Below, one piece after another: positions 47,222 to 55,963 of a DNA stretch of 64,000 nt; within the stretch, counting starts at the first letter, position 1, and each line of letters starts with the position of its first letter. The stretch is taken from positions 558,001 to 622,000 of the forward strand of contig NZ_NIHC01000003.1 in assembly GCF_002806945.1 (NCBI RefSeq). The letters run 5' to 3'. A program made the position numbers and the translations under genes. The notes below the pieces were generated by a model, which made no database searches, was not told the DNA's origin, and saw nothing but the letters and a program-made list of their open reading frames with translations. This stretch comes from Marinobacter salexigens. GTDB lineage: Bacteria > Pseudomonadota > Gammaproteobacteria > Pseudomonadales > Oleiphilaceae.

Positions 47222-47246
47222 AAAGGCGGCTTTCGAGCCGCCTTTG
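47222..47246. terminator. terminator between ridA and the epimerase-like gene
   Basis: AAAGGCGGCTTTCGAGCCGCCTTT is a near-perfect hairpin with a TTCG-type loop. Its flanks end in T on the plus strand and the A-tract side gives T on the minus strand, so it may serve both converging genes. Confidence 0.78.
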
Positions 47247-47258
47247 TGCGTTTAGGGC

Positions 47259-48125
47259 TTAGCCACTATCGATCATTTCGCGGTAGCCGGTGCGGAAGTC
47301 CGGGTAGCGAAAGGAAAAACCGGTTTGCAGTAGCCGCTGATTGCTGCAGCGTTTACTGCCAGCCCGGCCACCCTTCCTGGCGCCGGCTACAGGCTCAGCG
47401 CAGGGTACCTGCTGGCGCACCCAGTCAACCACCTCGTCAAGTCGAACCGGTTCACAATCGCTGGCAATATAGCAGTTACCCAGCGGCATACCTGATAGCG
47501 CCAGCCCGTTGAGGTAGGCAACGGCTGCTGCAGCATCGTCTTCATGAATACGGTTGCTGAACGGCGCCGGCTTCACCGGGTTCATGCGGCCTTCAATCAC
47601 CTCCTCCAGAAAGCGCCTTCTTGATGGCCCGTAAATCCCGCTAAAGCGAATAATGGTGGCGGGGTGGCCACTGTTCAGAGCCGTTTTCTCCCCAGCCAGA
47701 ATTTGCTGGCCTGTTACCCGAGTGGGCTTGGTTGGGCTGGTTTCATCAACCAAACTGTCGTCATTCTGGGCATAAACGCTGGTGCTGCTGATAAAAAACA
47801 GCCGTTTTAGCCGCTGGTTACCTATCGCCTCCAGCAAATTGGATAAGCCGTTAACGTAGGCGTCGCGATAGCCCTGCTCGTCATAGCTTGAAGGCGTCAG
47901 GCAGTAGATAACTGTATCCAGAGTATCAGGCAGTTTGCCCACTAAGGTTTCCGGGCGGGTCAGGTCCGCGCCTATACTCGCAACGCCCTCGGGTACCTTG
48001 GCAGGGTTACGGCGTAAGCCATACACTTGTGCCGACTCTGTCAGCATGCTGGCGATGGCCCCCCCTAGCTTGCCACAACCTGCTACGAGAATTCCCGGCA
48101 TACTATTGCGATCAGCGATTGCCAT
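47259..48125 (-). CDS. NAD(P)-dependent epimerase/SDR family protein (YeeZ-like)
   Basis: A 288-residue extended SDR. The N-terminal VAGCGKLGGAIASML is the dinucleotide-binding motif, LFFISSTSVYAQNDD contains the SDR Ser, and RFSGIYGPSRRRFLEE follows in the family place, but the classical YxxxK Tyr is not evident. YeeZ-like proteins have no firm substrate. The ATG at 48125 is preferred to an in-frame TTG at 48137; a Met at 48101 is also possible. It is divergent from oxyR. Confidence 0.82.
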   Translation of the reverse strand: MAIADRNSMPGILVAGCGKLGGAIASMLTESAQVYGLRRNPAKVPEGVASIGADLTRPETLVGKLPDTLDTVIYCLTPSSYDEQGYRDAYVNGLSNLLEAIGNQRLKRLFFISSTSVYAQNDDSLVDETSPTKPTRVTGQQILAGEKTALNSGHPATIIRFSGIYGPSRRRFLEEVIEGRMNPVKPAPFSNRIHEDDAAAAVAYLNGLALSGMPLGNCYIASDCEPVRLDEVVDWVRQQVPCAEPVAGARKGGRAGSKRCSNQRLLQTGFSFRYPDFRTGYREMIDSG

Positions 48126-48201
48126 AGACAATATCAATCCTTATCCTCTGTCTCATAAATAAGTGAAACCTCGATCCGTATCCTTTTGACCGGAGATCAC
48201 C

Positions 48202-49161
48202 ATGACTCTTACCGAGTTACGATACGTCGTTACGCTTGCCCGCGAAAGGCATTTTGGCCGTGCCGCCGAACGCTGCCACGTTAGCCAGCCGACACTCAGC
48301 GTTGCGGTCAAAAAGCTGGAGGAGGAGTTGGGTATCCCACTGTTTGAGCGCAGTAAAAGCAGCATTCGTGTAACAGAAACCGGTCAGCGCATTGTAGCGC
48401 AGGCCCAACGTGTTCTGGATCAGGTGGGTGTAATCCGCGACATGGCACAGGATGGCAAAAACCAATTGAGCTCGCCGCTCAAGGTAGGCGCCATCTATAC
48501 TATCGGGCCTTATCTGTTCCCGCACCTGTTGCCGGAGTTGCGCCGCGCCGCGCCAGACATGCCGCTCTATATCGAAGAAAACTACACCGCTAACCTGCGT
48601 AAGAAGCTGCGCCAGTCCGAGTTGGACGCCATTATCATTGCGCTGCCGTTTGAAGAGGCGGAAGTGCTGACCCTGCCACTGTACGACGAGCCGTTTGTGG
48701 TGCTACTGCCGGCGGACCACCCCCTTGCGGCCAAGGCGGAGGTCACAGGGGAAGAGCTGGCCAACGAGCAATTGCTCTTGCTGGGCCCCGGCCACTGCTT
48801 CCGGGATCAGGTGCTGGAAGCCTGCCCACCTCTGGTGGAGGCTGTCACTCGCCGAGCGGATGCAGGGGCGCCTTCGCTGGTTACTGAAGGCAGCTCTTTG
48901 GAAACCATACGCCACATGGTTGCCTCCGGATTGGGAATTACCGTACTACCACTTTCCGCCGCCACCGGTATGCGCTACCAGCAGGATGTGCTTGTAACCC
49001 GGCCTTTTGCCGCGCCGGTGCCATCTCGAACCGTGGCCCTGGCCTGGAGAGTCACTTTCCCACGGCCCAAAGCCATTGATGTTCTCTCGCTTGCAGCTGG
49101 CCAGTGCCGGGTGATTGAAAAGGCGACAGAGGACACCCCGGTTGCTGCCGCAACGGACTGA
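48202..49161 (+). CDS. oxyR: hydrogen peroxide-sensing LysR-type regulator OxyR
   Basis: A 319-residue LysR-type regulator. The winged helix-turn-helix is in ARERHFGRAAERCHVSQPTLSVAVKKLEEELG. The redox-sensing cysteines fall at Cys199 and Cys208 (GPGHCFRDQVLEACP), the same positions as in E. coli OxyR. On oxidation it forms a disulfide and activates peroxide defence genes. The gene overlaps nothing but is 8 bp from recG, so the two probably share a message, as in Pseudomonas. Confidence 0.96.
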   Translation: MTLTELRYVVTLARERHFGRAAERCHVSQPTLSVAVKKLEEELGIPLFERSKSSIRVTETGQRIVAQAQRVLDQVGVIRDMAQDGKNQLSSPLKVGAIYTIGPYLFPHLLPELRRAAPDMPLYIEENYTANLRKKLRQSELDAIIIALPFEEAEVLTLPLYDEPFVVLLPADHPLAAKAEVTGEELANEQLLLLGPGHCFRDQVLEACPPLVEAVTRRADAGAPSLVTEGSSLETIRHMVASGLGITVLPLSAATGMRYQQDVLVTRPFAAPVPSRTVALAWRVTFPRPKAIDVLSLAAGQCRVIEKATEDTPVAAATD

Positions 49162-49169
49162 CCCTAGCC

Positions 49170-51245
49170 ATGGCCTCACTGGATGATATCCCGGTTACCG
49201 AGCTGAAAGGCGTAGGCAGCGCCCTTGCCGAGAAGCTTGGGCGGCTGGGTGTCGCCTCCATGCAGGATTTATTGTTCCACCTTCCCCATCGATACGAAGA
49301 CCGCACGCGAATTATACCCATGGGTAGTTTGCGGGTAGGTGATGTGGCCGTTGTGGAAGGCGAGGTAATGAAAACGGATCTGGTGATGGGGCGTCGCCGT
49401 AGCCTGCAGGTTACCCTGAAAGACAGTAGCGGGTTCTTGGTGCTACGCTTTTTTCACTTTAACGCGGCCCAGAAAAATCAGCTGTCGGAAGGTACCCGGG
49501 TTCGCTGCTTCGGGGAAGTACGCCCGGGCCGTGCGGGTTACGAGTTTTACCACCCGGAGTACCAAACCAACCCACCGGCTATGCCCACAGGGGAGCAAGC
49601 CACCCTTACGCCGGTTTATCCACTGACTGAAGGCATACAGCAGCCCAGGGTGCGAGGGTTGTGTCAGCAGGCTGTGGGATACCTTAAGCGCCATCCCATA
49701 CGGGACTGGCTGCCTGCTGAGTTGCTGGCGGGCTATCAGCTACCGGGAATTACGGAAGCCGTGCAGTTGGTGCATTCTCCACCGGCCAGTGCTCCGGTTC
49801 ATCTGCTGATGGAAGGCCGCCACCCGGCGCAGCAGCGCCTGGTTATGGAAGAGTTACTGGCGCATCAGTTGAGTATGCTGCAGGTTCGCGAACAGATTCA
49901 GGCCCGGCAAGCATTGCCCATGCTCCCTGCGGGCGACCTGCCTGAGCGCTTTCTCGAGGAGTTGCCATTCAAGCTTACCAGTGCCCAGTGCCATGTAATG
50001 AGCGAGATCCGGCAAGATCTCAGCCAGCCCCTGCCTATGCTGCGATTGGTGCAGGGGGATGTAGGTTCAGGCAAAACCGTGGTGGCCGCGCTGGCAGCGC
50101 TACAGGCCATAGGCGCAGGTGCCCAAGTTGCGCTCATGGCGCCCACAGAAATATTGGCTGAACAGCACTACCAGAACTTTAAAGGCTGGCTGGAGCCTCT
50201 GGGCATCCAGCTTGCCTGGCTGACTGGCAAGGTAAAAGGGAAAGCCCGAAAAGAGGCGCTGGATGCAGTGAATACGGGTACCGCCAATGTTGTAATCGGT
50301 ACCCATGCACTTTTTCAGGATGAGGTGTTGTTTCACCGTTTGGCCTTGGTTATCGTGGATGAGCAGCACCGGTTTGGCGTGCACCAGCGCTTGGCCTTGC
50401 GGGAGAAGGGTGTGGGTGGAACTCTGGCTCCACATCAGCTCATCATGACGGCAACTCCCATTCCGCGCACCTTGGCGATGAGTGCCTACGCTGATCTTGA
50501 TACTTCGGTGATCGATGAATTGCCCCCGGGCAGGAAGCCGATTGAAACCATAGTGATTCCCGATAGCCGCAGGGAAGATGTGATTGAGCGCGTGCGCAAC
50601 GCTTGCGCTGGCGGTCGCCAGGCCTACTGGGTGTGCACTCTGATTGAAGAATCGGAAGCCATGCAGTGCCAGGCGGCAGAAGCCACAGCGCAAGAGCTCA
50701 CGGAGCGCTTACCCGATTTGAAGGTTGGGTTAATTCACGGCAGGCTGAAATCGGCGGAAAAAGCCGAGGTGATGGATCGATTCAAACAAGGTGAGGTGGA
50801 TCTGCTTGTTGCCACCACTGTGATTGAAGTGGGTGTGGATGTGCCCAACGCTTCCCTGATCATCATAGAAAACCCGGAGCGCCTGGGTCTGGCGCAGCTG
50901 CACCAACTCCGTGGCAGAGTGGGGCGGGGTGAGCAGGCCAGCTTCTGCGTACTCATGTACCATCCACCCCTGTCTGCTAACGGCAAAGCGCGTCTGCAGG
51001 CCCTGCGTGACAGCCAGGATGGCTTTGTTATTGCCGAAAAAGACCTGGAAATACGTGGGCCGGGAGAGGTGCTTGGTACCCGCCAGACTGGCATGATGCA
51101 ATTCCGGCTGGCAGACTTTGAGAGGGATAAAGGCTGGATTGAGCCGGTGCGCGAGATGGCGCCTGGACTTATGAGGCATCCACAGCTAGTGCAGGCTTTG
51201 ATCCGGCGCTGGCTGGGAGGAAAAATACGCTATGGAGACGTTTGA
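49170..51245 (+). CDS. recG: ATP-dependent DNA helicase RecG
   Basis: A 691-residue superfamily 2 helicase that regresses stalled forks and acts in recombination. The wedge (OB-like) domain occupies the first 150 residues. Helicase motifs are visible as GDVGSGKTVVAALAAL (Walker A), VDEQHRFG (DEQH box) and TATPIPRTLAM (motif III), with the C-terminal QLRGRVGRG motif VI. It follows oxyR by 8 bp. Confidence 0.96.
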   Translation: MASLDDIPVTELKGVGSALAEKLGRLGVASMQDLLFHLPHRYEDRTRIIPMGSLRVGDVAVVEGEVMKTDLVMGRRRSLQVTLKDSSGFLVLRFFHFNAAQKNQLSEGTRVRCFGEVRPGRAGYEFYHPEYQTNPPAMPTGEQATLTPVYPLTEGIQQPRVRGLCQQAVGYLKRHPIRDWLPAELLAGYQLPGITEAVQLVHSPPASAPVHLLMEGRHPAQQRLVMEELLAHQLSMLQVREQIQARQALPMLPAGDLPERFLEELPFKLTSAQCHVMSEIRQDLSQPLPMLRLVQGDVGSGKTVVAALAALQAIGAGAQVALMAPTEILAEQHYQNFKGWLEPLGIQLAWLTGKVKGKARKEALDAVNTGTANVVIGTHALFQDEVLFHRLALVIVDEQHRFGVHQRLALREKGVGGTLAPHQLIMTATPIPRTLAMSAYADLDTSVIDELPPGRKPIETIVIPDSRREDVIERVRNACAGGRQAYWVCTLIEESEAMQCQAAEATAQELTERLPDLKVGLIHGRLKSAEKAEVMDRFKQGEVDLLVATTVIEVGVDVPNASLIIIENPERLGLAQLHQLRGRVGRGEQASFCVLMYHPPLSANGKARLQALRDSQDGFVIAEKDLEIRGPGEVLGTRQTGMMQFRLADFERDKGWIEPVREMAPGLMRHPQLVQALIRRWLGGKIRYGDV

Positions 51246-51390
51246 GCCAGCTTAAGGTTAGCGGAGGCCGGAATGCATCTCCTTGAACGGGGGCTGCATC
51301 AACATTTACAGCGCAATCATGTCCTATACTAAAGACCCAACGGCAAATTGTGATGGCCGGATGGCAAACAGCGATACTCGGGAGAAAATG

Positions 51391-52758
51391 ATGGAATTAC
51401 CTGTCACGGTGCAACAAGCTCTGGGTGAATCTGCCAAGGGTGTGTCGCTGAGAGATATGCGCCAGGCTAACCAACACGAACTGTTGCGGATGGTTTTGCT
51501 CCACGATGGGGAGGGCAGCCTTCAGGTGATTTGCTGCAAAGACGACCTGATTGACCTCGAGAGGCTGAATAAGCAGCTGGACCGGGATTTCCGTCTGATG
51601 AAGCCCCGAGAGCAAATTCGCGTTAAAGAGCGGGCAGGGCTAAGGGAACTCCCCGCATTGCCGTCGCTTACCGGTTGGCCCACCATTGTGGACCGCCGGG
51701 TAGATGACTTGCCCTCAGTCGCTTTGGCCTTGGGGGAGCAAAATCTGGCCATGGTGATGCCCGCGGATGATTTTCGAGCGCTGACGGCTGATGCGGATCG
51801 CCGGCCGTTTACGGTTGTATCGGAAAACATAGTGGTAAATCTCGATGATTCAGCTAATGACCGCAGTCAGCTAACCTTCGCCATCAAAAAGTTTACCAGT
51901 CTGCGTATTCAGCAGCGCCTGGAAGACACGCTGGAATTACCGCCTCTCCCGGAAACAGCTCAGCGCATTATCCATCTCCGCGTAAATCCAAATGCAGCAA
52001 TGGGTGATTTGGTCGATATTGTTGAGAGCGACCCTAGCCTGGCCGCCCAGGTGGTTAGCTGGGCATCTTCATCCTTTTACGCTGCGGCGGGGCAAGTGCG
52101 TTCCGTGCATGACGCCATCTCACGCGTGCTTGGCTTTGACATGGTGATGAACCTGGCCATGGGGTTGTCTTTGGGGCGTGCACTCAAGCAGCCTCAGGAT
52201 AACCCGGAAGGCTACGTGGATTATTGGCAGCAAGCTATCTGGCAAGCCCAGTCTGCCGGAATTCTGGCGAGCATGATGCCTAGGGGCGAGCGCCCGGTAT
52301 TCGGGCTGGCCTATCTCTCAGGCCTGCTTCACAATTTTGGTTACCTTTTGTTGGCTCAGATTTTTCCTCCTCACTTCAAATTGGTGTGCCGCTCATTGGA
52401 AGTCAATCCGGATATCGACTCTTCGGTCACCGAGCACTACCTTCTGGGCATTACCCGAGAGCAAATCGCAGGGCAGCTGATGGAAAACTGGGGTATGCCA
52501 GATGAGGTTACTTTGGCGATAAGGTATCAAAAGAGCCAAGGCTACCAAGGTACCCATAGCGTCTATGCCCGGCTACTCTGGCTTGGCCGGCAACTGCTGA
52601 GCGCCAGGGGTGTGGCTATGGGCGCCCATGTACCCGTAGGCCAGGAGGTCTATGACGAGCTGGGACTTAACCGTGAACAGGTAGAAGAACAGTTTGATGA
52701 GTTGGTGGCCAGCAGAGACAAGATTATGACCATGGCAGGGATGATGAACCAGTCATAA
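51391..52758 (+). CDS. YbaK-like deacylase domain plus HDOD domain protein
   Basis: A 455-residue protein with two parts. Residues 1-150 resemble the YbaK/prolyl-tRNA-editing fold (VICCKDDLIDLERLN and WPTIVDRRV). Residues about 180-380 are an HDOD domain (LPPLPETAQRIIHLRVNPNAAMGDLVDIVESDPSLAAQVV). The metal-binding HD of phosphodiesterases is replaced (GLLHNFG), as usual in HDOD, so a signalling rather than catalytic role is expected. The ATG at 51391 is preferred (GGGAG six bases upstream; ATG 51388 adjacent). The function is not established. Confidence 0.82.
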   Translation: MELPVTVQQALGESAKGVSLRDMRQANQHELLRMVLLHDGEGSLQVICCKDDLIDLERLNKQLDRDFRLMKPREQIRVKERAGLRELPALPSLTGWPTIVDRRVDDLPSVALALGEQNLAMVMPADDFRALTADADRRPFTVVSENIVVNLDDSANDRSQLTFAIKKFTSLRIQQRLEDTLELPPLPETAQRIIHLRVNPNAAMGDLVDIVESDPSLAAQVVSWASSSFYAAAGQVRSVHDAISRVLGFDMVMNLAMGLSLGRALKQPQDNPEGYVDYWQQAIWQAQSAGILASMMPRGERPVFGLAYLSGLLHNFGYLLLAQIFPPHFKLVCRSLEVNPDIDSSVTEHYLLGITREQIAGQLMENWGMPDEVTLAIRYQKSQGYQGTHSVYARLLWLGRQLLSARGVAMGAHVPVGQEVYDELGLNREQVEEQFDELVASRDKIMTMAGMMNQS

Positions 52759-52781
52759 AAAAGCCGGCCCGAGGGGCCGGC
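52757..52781 (-). terminator. minus-strand rho-independent terminator at the end of the HDOD gene
   Basis: GCCGGCCC-GAG-GGGCCGGC is an 8-bp stem. The A-run lies at its left (52757-52762), so the T tract follows the hairpin on the minus strand. It therefore ends leftward transcription arriving from the DUF2489 side, about 255 bp after that gene's stop. No T tract follows on the plus strand for the HDOD gene. Confidence 0.75.
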
Positions 52782-53035
52782 AAAGCTTCTGCTCATAGCA
52801 GACTCGTCCGAACATAACAGGAGAAACAACACTGGGCGAGCAACGTAATAGAAAAAAAGCGAGTCGCCTTGGTTATAATCTAGACAATAACGTTGAAAAG
52901 AAAAGGCAGATAAGCTGGCAATAAGAAGCTGAGAACCTCGTCACTTTTTGTTTACAGAGCAAACGACTGATATCAAATCGTTAAAATTGTTTCTTGCACA
53001 CACTCGAGTTACAAAAAGACACAAAACAATCCTGA

Positions 53036-53491
53036 TTAAAACCCGTGATTCCGGATGGCAGTGGCCGCGCGGCGTATTTCATCAGCATAGCGCTCCTCCA
53101 CTTCAAATCTCTCCTTGTCCATCTTTTCCACGAAGCGGGCTTCTGTGTTTTGGCGAGCCTGATGCGTTGGCATATGACGAAGCTGTTCGTATACCTTCAT
53201 GAATACCCTATAAGGCGATCTTTCCATCAACTCTGGCGCAACATGATCCAGCAAGCCCTTCAGGCGTAAACAGGCCTCTGAATATTCGATCTGATCTTCC
53301 TCAACGGCCATCGCGATAACCCTGATGCTCTCGATCATGTCTCGCCGGCGTTTCGCGTGAAATGCCGCGGCCTTTTTTTCACGCCTGCGGTTTTCTGCCA
53401 ATATAATCATTTGCCGCCGGATAAAACCCAGCAAGACAAGGATGGCGATTGTGCCTGCAATAATCAGGCTCCACTGCAGCCACTGAGGCAT
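53036..53491 (-). CDS. DUF2489 membrane protein
   Basis: A 151-residue protein with one N-terminal transmembrane helix (about residues 6-24) and a long charged, helical cytoplasmic part (MIESIRVIAMAVEEDQIEYSEACLRLKGLLDHV). It matches DUF2489 by its EDQIEYSEACLRLK pattern. The ATG at 53491 has GGAG five bases upstream; a Met four codons earlier is also in frame. It lies 19 bp after the molybdoenzyme gene and is probably co-transcribed with it, but no functional tie is known. Confidence 0.82.
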   Translation of the reverse strand: MPQWLQWSLIIAGTIAILVLLGFIRRQMIILAENRRREKKAAAFHAKRRRDMIESIRVIAMAVEEDQIEYSEACLRLKGLLDHVAPELMERSPYRVFMKVYEQLRHMPTHQARQNTEARFVEKMDKERFEVEERYADEIRRAATAIRNHGF

Positions 53492-53510
53492 GTTGTTCTC
53501 CAATTCTATT

Positions 53511-55811
53511 TCAGGCGGCGGGTAAGGGTTGCTGTTTTGATTGCCAGACTTTGACAGTTACTGGCTGGCCATTCAATACAGAAGTGCCCGCTACGGGGTC
53601 GGTTATCTGATCACACAACACATCGTTGATACTCGCACCCGCATGGGCTGCCGCCGTTGATTGCACAGTGCCGTCACGGTTATGTCCCCAACCGTGGGGG
53701 ATAGACACTACACCAGGCATCATATCTTCAGTAACTTCCACTGGCAGCACTACATAGCGCTCATCGGCACGGATCTCGGCGCTGCTGCCTTCATTCAGGT
53801 TCAGCCGCTTGGCATCATCCGGGTGCATAAGCACGGTGCAGCGGACCTTGCCTTTTACGAGCCTGTGGCTGTTGTGCATCCAGGAGTTGTTGCTGCGCAC
53901 ATGGCGCCGGCCAATCAGCAAAAGCTGGCCGGGGGATAATGAGGTGAAGAGTTTCTGATTGAGGCGCTCTACGTCTTTAAGGTAACGCCGCGGGGCCAGA
54001 TTGATTTTACCGTCCCGGGTGAATAATCGGTTAGGTAGTGTTGGCCGCAGAGCGCCAAGGTCAACCCCGCTTGGATTGTCTTTTAATCGTTTCAGCGACA
54101 GTCCTTTAGGGAGTTCCCGCCATTGCGGATTGAGAGAACTCAGCTTGGCAAGGTCGCGCAGAGGGTGTGGTTTGGGGAGTAGATCCAGAAACAGGCTTGT
54201 GGCAGGTTCCAGAAGGCCGCGTGCTCGGCCAGCATCTGTGCCATAGGGTCCGGTACGCAGGAGTAAATCAATAATCGGGTCGGGGCCCAACCGTTTGAAA
54301 GCCTGCCAGCCCAGCTCTGAACGAATTGGTAGTTTTCCACCCTTGCGCAGTTTCTCCAGCCGATGAGCAAGCTCCAAAAGAATTTGCCAGTCGTGGCGGC
54401 TGCCTGGCCCCGCATCAAACAGTGCTTCGCTGTATTTCGACACGTTGCGAACCGCCAGCATGTTGAAAATAATATCGTAATGGCTGCGCTCAAGTGCGGC
54501 TGTTGGCGGCAGAATAATGTCCGCATGGCGAGTGGTTTCGTTTATGTAGTAATCCACCGACACCATAAAATCCAGCCCGGTTAACGCCTCATCCAGCCGG
54601 CGCCCATTGGGGCTGGAAAGCACAGGGTTGCCTGCCACAGTCACAAAGGCGCGAATTTGCCCCTCACCCGGGGTAAGCATTTCATCGGCCATGGTGCTGG
54701 CGGGATACTCGCCGGCAAACTCCGGTAGCCCTTTTACTCGGCTGTGGCGCTTGCCGAAATGCCCCCGCTGCCCAGACATGGCGCCAAGAGCGATCAGGTC
54801 AATGGCAGGTTGGGTAAACATAACGCCGCCTACGGTATCCAGCTTGCCGGTAAGAATATTCAGGCAATACGCCAGCCAGGTGGTGATACTGCCAAAGGTT
54901 TGGGTGCTGGTGCCCATGCGGGTGTAAAGTGCTGCTTTAGGCGTGTTGGCGAGCTGGCGCGCCAGGCCCCGTATGCTGGCTGCTGCAATACCTGTGCACT
55001 CTGCGACGGCGTCAGGCGTGAACGGAAGCGAGGCCAGACGTAAGAGATCCAGATCCTTTACAAGGTGTTCTGCGGCGCCGGGGCGGATCAAATCATCGGC
55101 AAACAGCGTGTTTACCATAGCCATCAGCAGAAATGCATCGGTGCCGGGACGGATAAAATGAAATTCTTCCGCCAGTTTTGCGGTTTCTGAGCGCCTTGGG
55201 TCCACCACAATCATTTTGCCGCCGCGCTGCTTCAGCGCTTTCAGCCGGCCACGGAAATCCGGCACGGTCATCAGGCTGCCGTTGGAAGCCATGGGGTTGC
55301 CGCCAATACAGATAAACAGATCGGTGTTGTCGATATCCGGAATAGGGAACAGAACCTGGTGCCCGAAAATCTCCAGGCTCGCAAGCATGTGTGGCAACTG
55401 GTCATTGGATGTAGCAGAAAAGCGGTTCTGGGAGCCAACAGCCCGCAGAAACGGCATGGTAGCGATTAGTGAGCCGTGGTTGTGCACATTCGGATTGCCC
55501 AGATACACGCCAATGCTGTTGCGACCATGGGTTGTACGGGTGCTGTGAAGTTTTTCAGCCACGATGGTAAAAGCGTCATCCCACTCAATTTCCTCCCAGC
55601 CGGCGGATGTTTTACGAACCGGCTTGCGTAAGCGCTCAGGGTCTTCGTGAAGATCCTGCAGAGCCACCGCCTTAGGGCAAATATGCCCCCGGCTCAATGG
55701 ATCCTTCTCATCTCCGCGAATCGACGCGATCTTCCCTGCTTTCACTTCAACGGCAACGCCGCACATGGCTTCGCACAGATGACAGGTGCGGTAATGGGTG
55801 CCGTTTTGCAT
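53511..55811 (-). CDS. molybdopterin oxidoreductase of the DMSO reductase family
   Basis: A 766-residue cytoplasmic molybdoenzyme without a Tat signal. The N-terminal [4Fe-4S] cysteines are C10, C13, C17 and C45, and the MGD-binding domain and C-terminal molydopterin-dinucleotide domain (HSRLVKGKVR-like region, MPGVVSIPHGWGH) are present. At the usual Mo-ligand position the sequence is SATSND (132-137) with no Cys, SeCys or clear Ser ligand, unlike formate dehydrogenase or Nap. No electron-transfer subunit genes lie beside it. The substrate is unknown. Confidence 0.85.
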   Translation of the reverse strand: MQNGTHYRTCHLCEAMCGVAVEVKAGKIASIRGDEKDPLSRGHICPKAVALQDLHEDPERLRKPVRKTSAGWEEIEWDDAFTIVAEKLHSTRTTHGRNSIGVYLGNPNVHNHGSLIATMPFLRAVGSQNRFSATSNDQLPHMLASLEIFGHQVLFPIPDIDNTDLFICIGGNPMASNGSLMTVPDFRGRLKALKQRGGKMIVVDPRRSETAKLAEEFHFIRPGTDAFLLMAMVNTLFADDLIRPGAAEHLVKDLDLLRLASLPFTPDAVAECTGIAAASIRGLARQLANTPKAALYTRMGTSTQTFGSITTWLAYCLNILTGKLDTVGGVMFTQPAIDLIALGAMSGQRGHFGKRHSRVKGLPEFAGEYPASTMADEMLTPGEGQIRAFVTVAGNPVLSSPNGRRLDEALTGLDFMVSVDYYINETTRHADIILPPTAALERSHYDIIFNMLAVRNVSKYSEALFDAGPGSRHDWQILLELAHRLEKLRKGGKLPIRSELGWQAFKRLGPDPIIDLLLRTGPYGTDAGRARGLLEPATSLFLDLLPKPHPLRDLAKLSSLNPQWRELPKGLSLKRLKDNPSGVDLGALRPTLPNRLFTRDGKINLAPRRYLKDVERLNQKLFTSLSPGQLLLIGRRHVRSNNSWMHNSHRLVKGKVRCTVLMHPDDAKRLNLNEGSSAEIRADERYVVLPVEVTEDMMPGVVSIPHGWGHNRDGTVQSTAAAHAGASINDVLCDQITDPVAGTSVLNGQPVTVKVWQSKQQPLPAA

Positions 55812-55917
55812 GAGAGGTCTCCCGAAATTATTGTTGTTACAGGTTGGGTTTCATTGTGCAACCAGATTAGCAGGAAAATGGTGGGGGTGGGTAATGCTGG
55901 TGCTTTGTTTTAGGCAT

Positions 55918-55944
55918 GAAAAAGGCCAGTCCGGAGACTGACCT
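55918..55944 (-). terminator. rho-independent terminator of the aupA-aupB-like operon
   Basis: On the minus strand AGGTCAGTC pairs with GACTGGCCT around a CCGGA-type loop, followed by TTTTT. It lies about 20 bp after the stop of the lipoprotein gene. Confidence 0.82.
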
Positions 55945-55963
55945 GTTATTTGTCGCCGCAGTA

